Assembly: GCF_039540375.1 (NCBI RefSeq)
Contig: NZ_BAABEX010000007.1
Coordinates: 248,001-312,000, forward strand
Reading direction: 5' to 3'
Source: Acidovorax_G lacteus
GTDB lineage: Bacteria; Pseudomonadota; Gammaproteobacteria; Burkholderiales; Burkholderiaceae_C
Length of the DNA stretch: 64,000 bases
Shown: positions 63,740-64,000 of the stretch, one piece after another
Position numbering within the stretch: the first letter of the stretch is position 1
Layout: the number at the start of each line of letters is the position of its first letter
Notes under the pieces: generated by a model
The model's database searches: none
What the model was told of the DNA's origin: nothing
The model's input: the letters and a program-made list of their open reading frames with translations, nothing else
Position numbers and translations under genes: made by a program

Positions 63740-64000
63740 ATGACCCGTCAGATCGTTCTGGACACCGAAACCACGGGCCTGTCGGCCGAGGGTGGAGACC
63801 GCATCATCGAGATCGGCTGTGTGGAGCTCGTGGCGCGCAAGCTCACAGGCAACAACCGCCATTACTACCTGAATCCCGAGCGCGACAGTCATGAGGACGC
63901 GCTCAAGGTCCACGGCATCAGCAACGAGTTTCTGAAGGACAAGCCCAAGTTTGTGGCGGTGGCCGACGAGTTGCTGGCATATCTCGCTGGGGCCGAGATC
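63740..64000 (+). CDS. dnaQ: DNA polymerase III epsilon subunit DnaQ (cut by window end)
   Basis: This is the first 87 residues of the proofreading 3'-5' exonuclease. The Exo I motif with catalytic Asp8 and Glu10 is VLDTETTGL, followed by DRIIEIGCVELVARKLTGN, and HYYLNPERDSHEDALKVHGISNEFL is the usual family continuation. AGGAG precedes the ATG at 63740. The gene runs off the window. It follows fdx directly, with no isc gene between. Confidence 0.95.
   Translation, partial: MTRQIVLDTETTGLSAEGGDRIIEIGCVELVARKLTGNNRHYYLNPERDSHEDALKVHGISNEFLKDKPKFVAVADELLAYLAGAEI

Overview
This window looks like a chromosomal segment of a betaproteobacterium of the family Comamonadaceae, close to Acidovorax. 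The evidence is very high GC content, the gene set and order (an iscRSUA-hscBA-fdx cluster, a split FimV-like protein, a thiOSGE cluster under a TPP riboswitch, frmR-adhC-fghA), and the protein sequences themselves. This assignment is inference from recognition, not from a search. Almost all of the window is housekeeping or metabolic core. There is no prophage, insertion sequence, CRISPR array or rRNA. Signs of mobility are limited to a decayed integrase fragment beside a tRNA-Gly gene and four copies of a short dispersed hairpin repeat.

Layout. 1-4.9 kb (minus strand): acyl-CoA catabolism, with an acyl-CoA dehydrogenase cut by the window edge, an aminoglycoside-phosphotransferase-fold kinase, a Crp/Fnr regulator, a PaaG-like crotonase and 3-hydroxyacyl-CoA dehydrogenase PaaH. 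5-7.2 kb: a FimV-type membrane protein. 7.3-11.4 kb: thiamine synthesis, with thiO-thiS-thiG-thiE on the minus strand behind a TPP riboswitch and thiD divergent. 11.5-16.6 kb: an RluA-type pseudouridine synthase, a chemoreceptor, the integrase remnant, tRNA-Gly(CCC) and gabD. 16.8-25 kb: alaS, then a minus-strand run of an FAD oxidoreductase, gluQ, trmB and a diguanylate cyclase. 24-28 kb: a LysR regulator diverging from two pirins and a WrbA-like flavodoxin. 27.4-31.7 kb (minus): SulP transporter, diguanylate cyclase, ParA/MinD-type ATPase and TrhO. 31.9-35.8 kb: metC, a DUF2189-like membrane protein, a small basic protein, and tesA divergent from ybbA.

35.9-39 kb is a formaldehyde-detoxification operon (frmR, adhC, an NAD(P)-binding protein, fghA), followed by rlmB, a sirtuin, an orphan substrate-binding protein, a two-gene chromate transporter, a fumarylacetoacetate hydrolase-family enzyme, a stand-alone RusA-like protein, and an isocitrate dehydrogenase translationally coupled to a DUF6671-like zinc-ribbon protein. 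47-57.8 kb holds a LysR gene, a YjfB-like protein, an IMPACT-family protein, two GNAT acetyltransferases, YgiQ, a class III CoA-transferase, an aromatic/aspartate aminotransferase and uvrB. 57.9-63.7 kb is the complete ISC iron-sulfur cluster operon with IscR, and the window ends inside dnaQ.

The most interesting points are: the kinase plus acyl-CoA dehydrogenase pair that resembles the 4-hydroxyacyl-CoA (levulinate-type) pathway; an isocitrate dehydrogenase whose cofactor residues look NAD-type, coupled to a zinc-ribbon protein of unknown role; a RusA-like active site in a chromosomal gene outside any phage; a dispersed repeat absorbed in frame into gluQ; a strong terminator inside the isc operon; and a perfect 13-bp inverted repeat in front of iscR. 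I saw no clearly new multi-gene defence or biosynthetic system.
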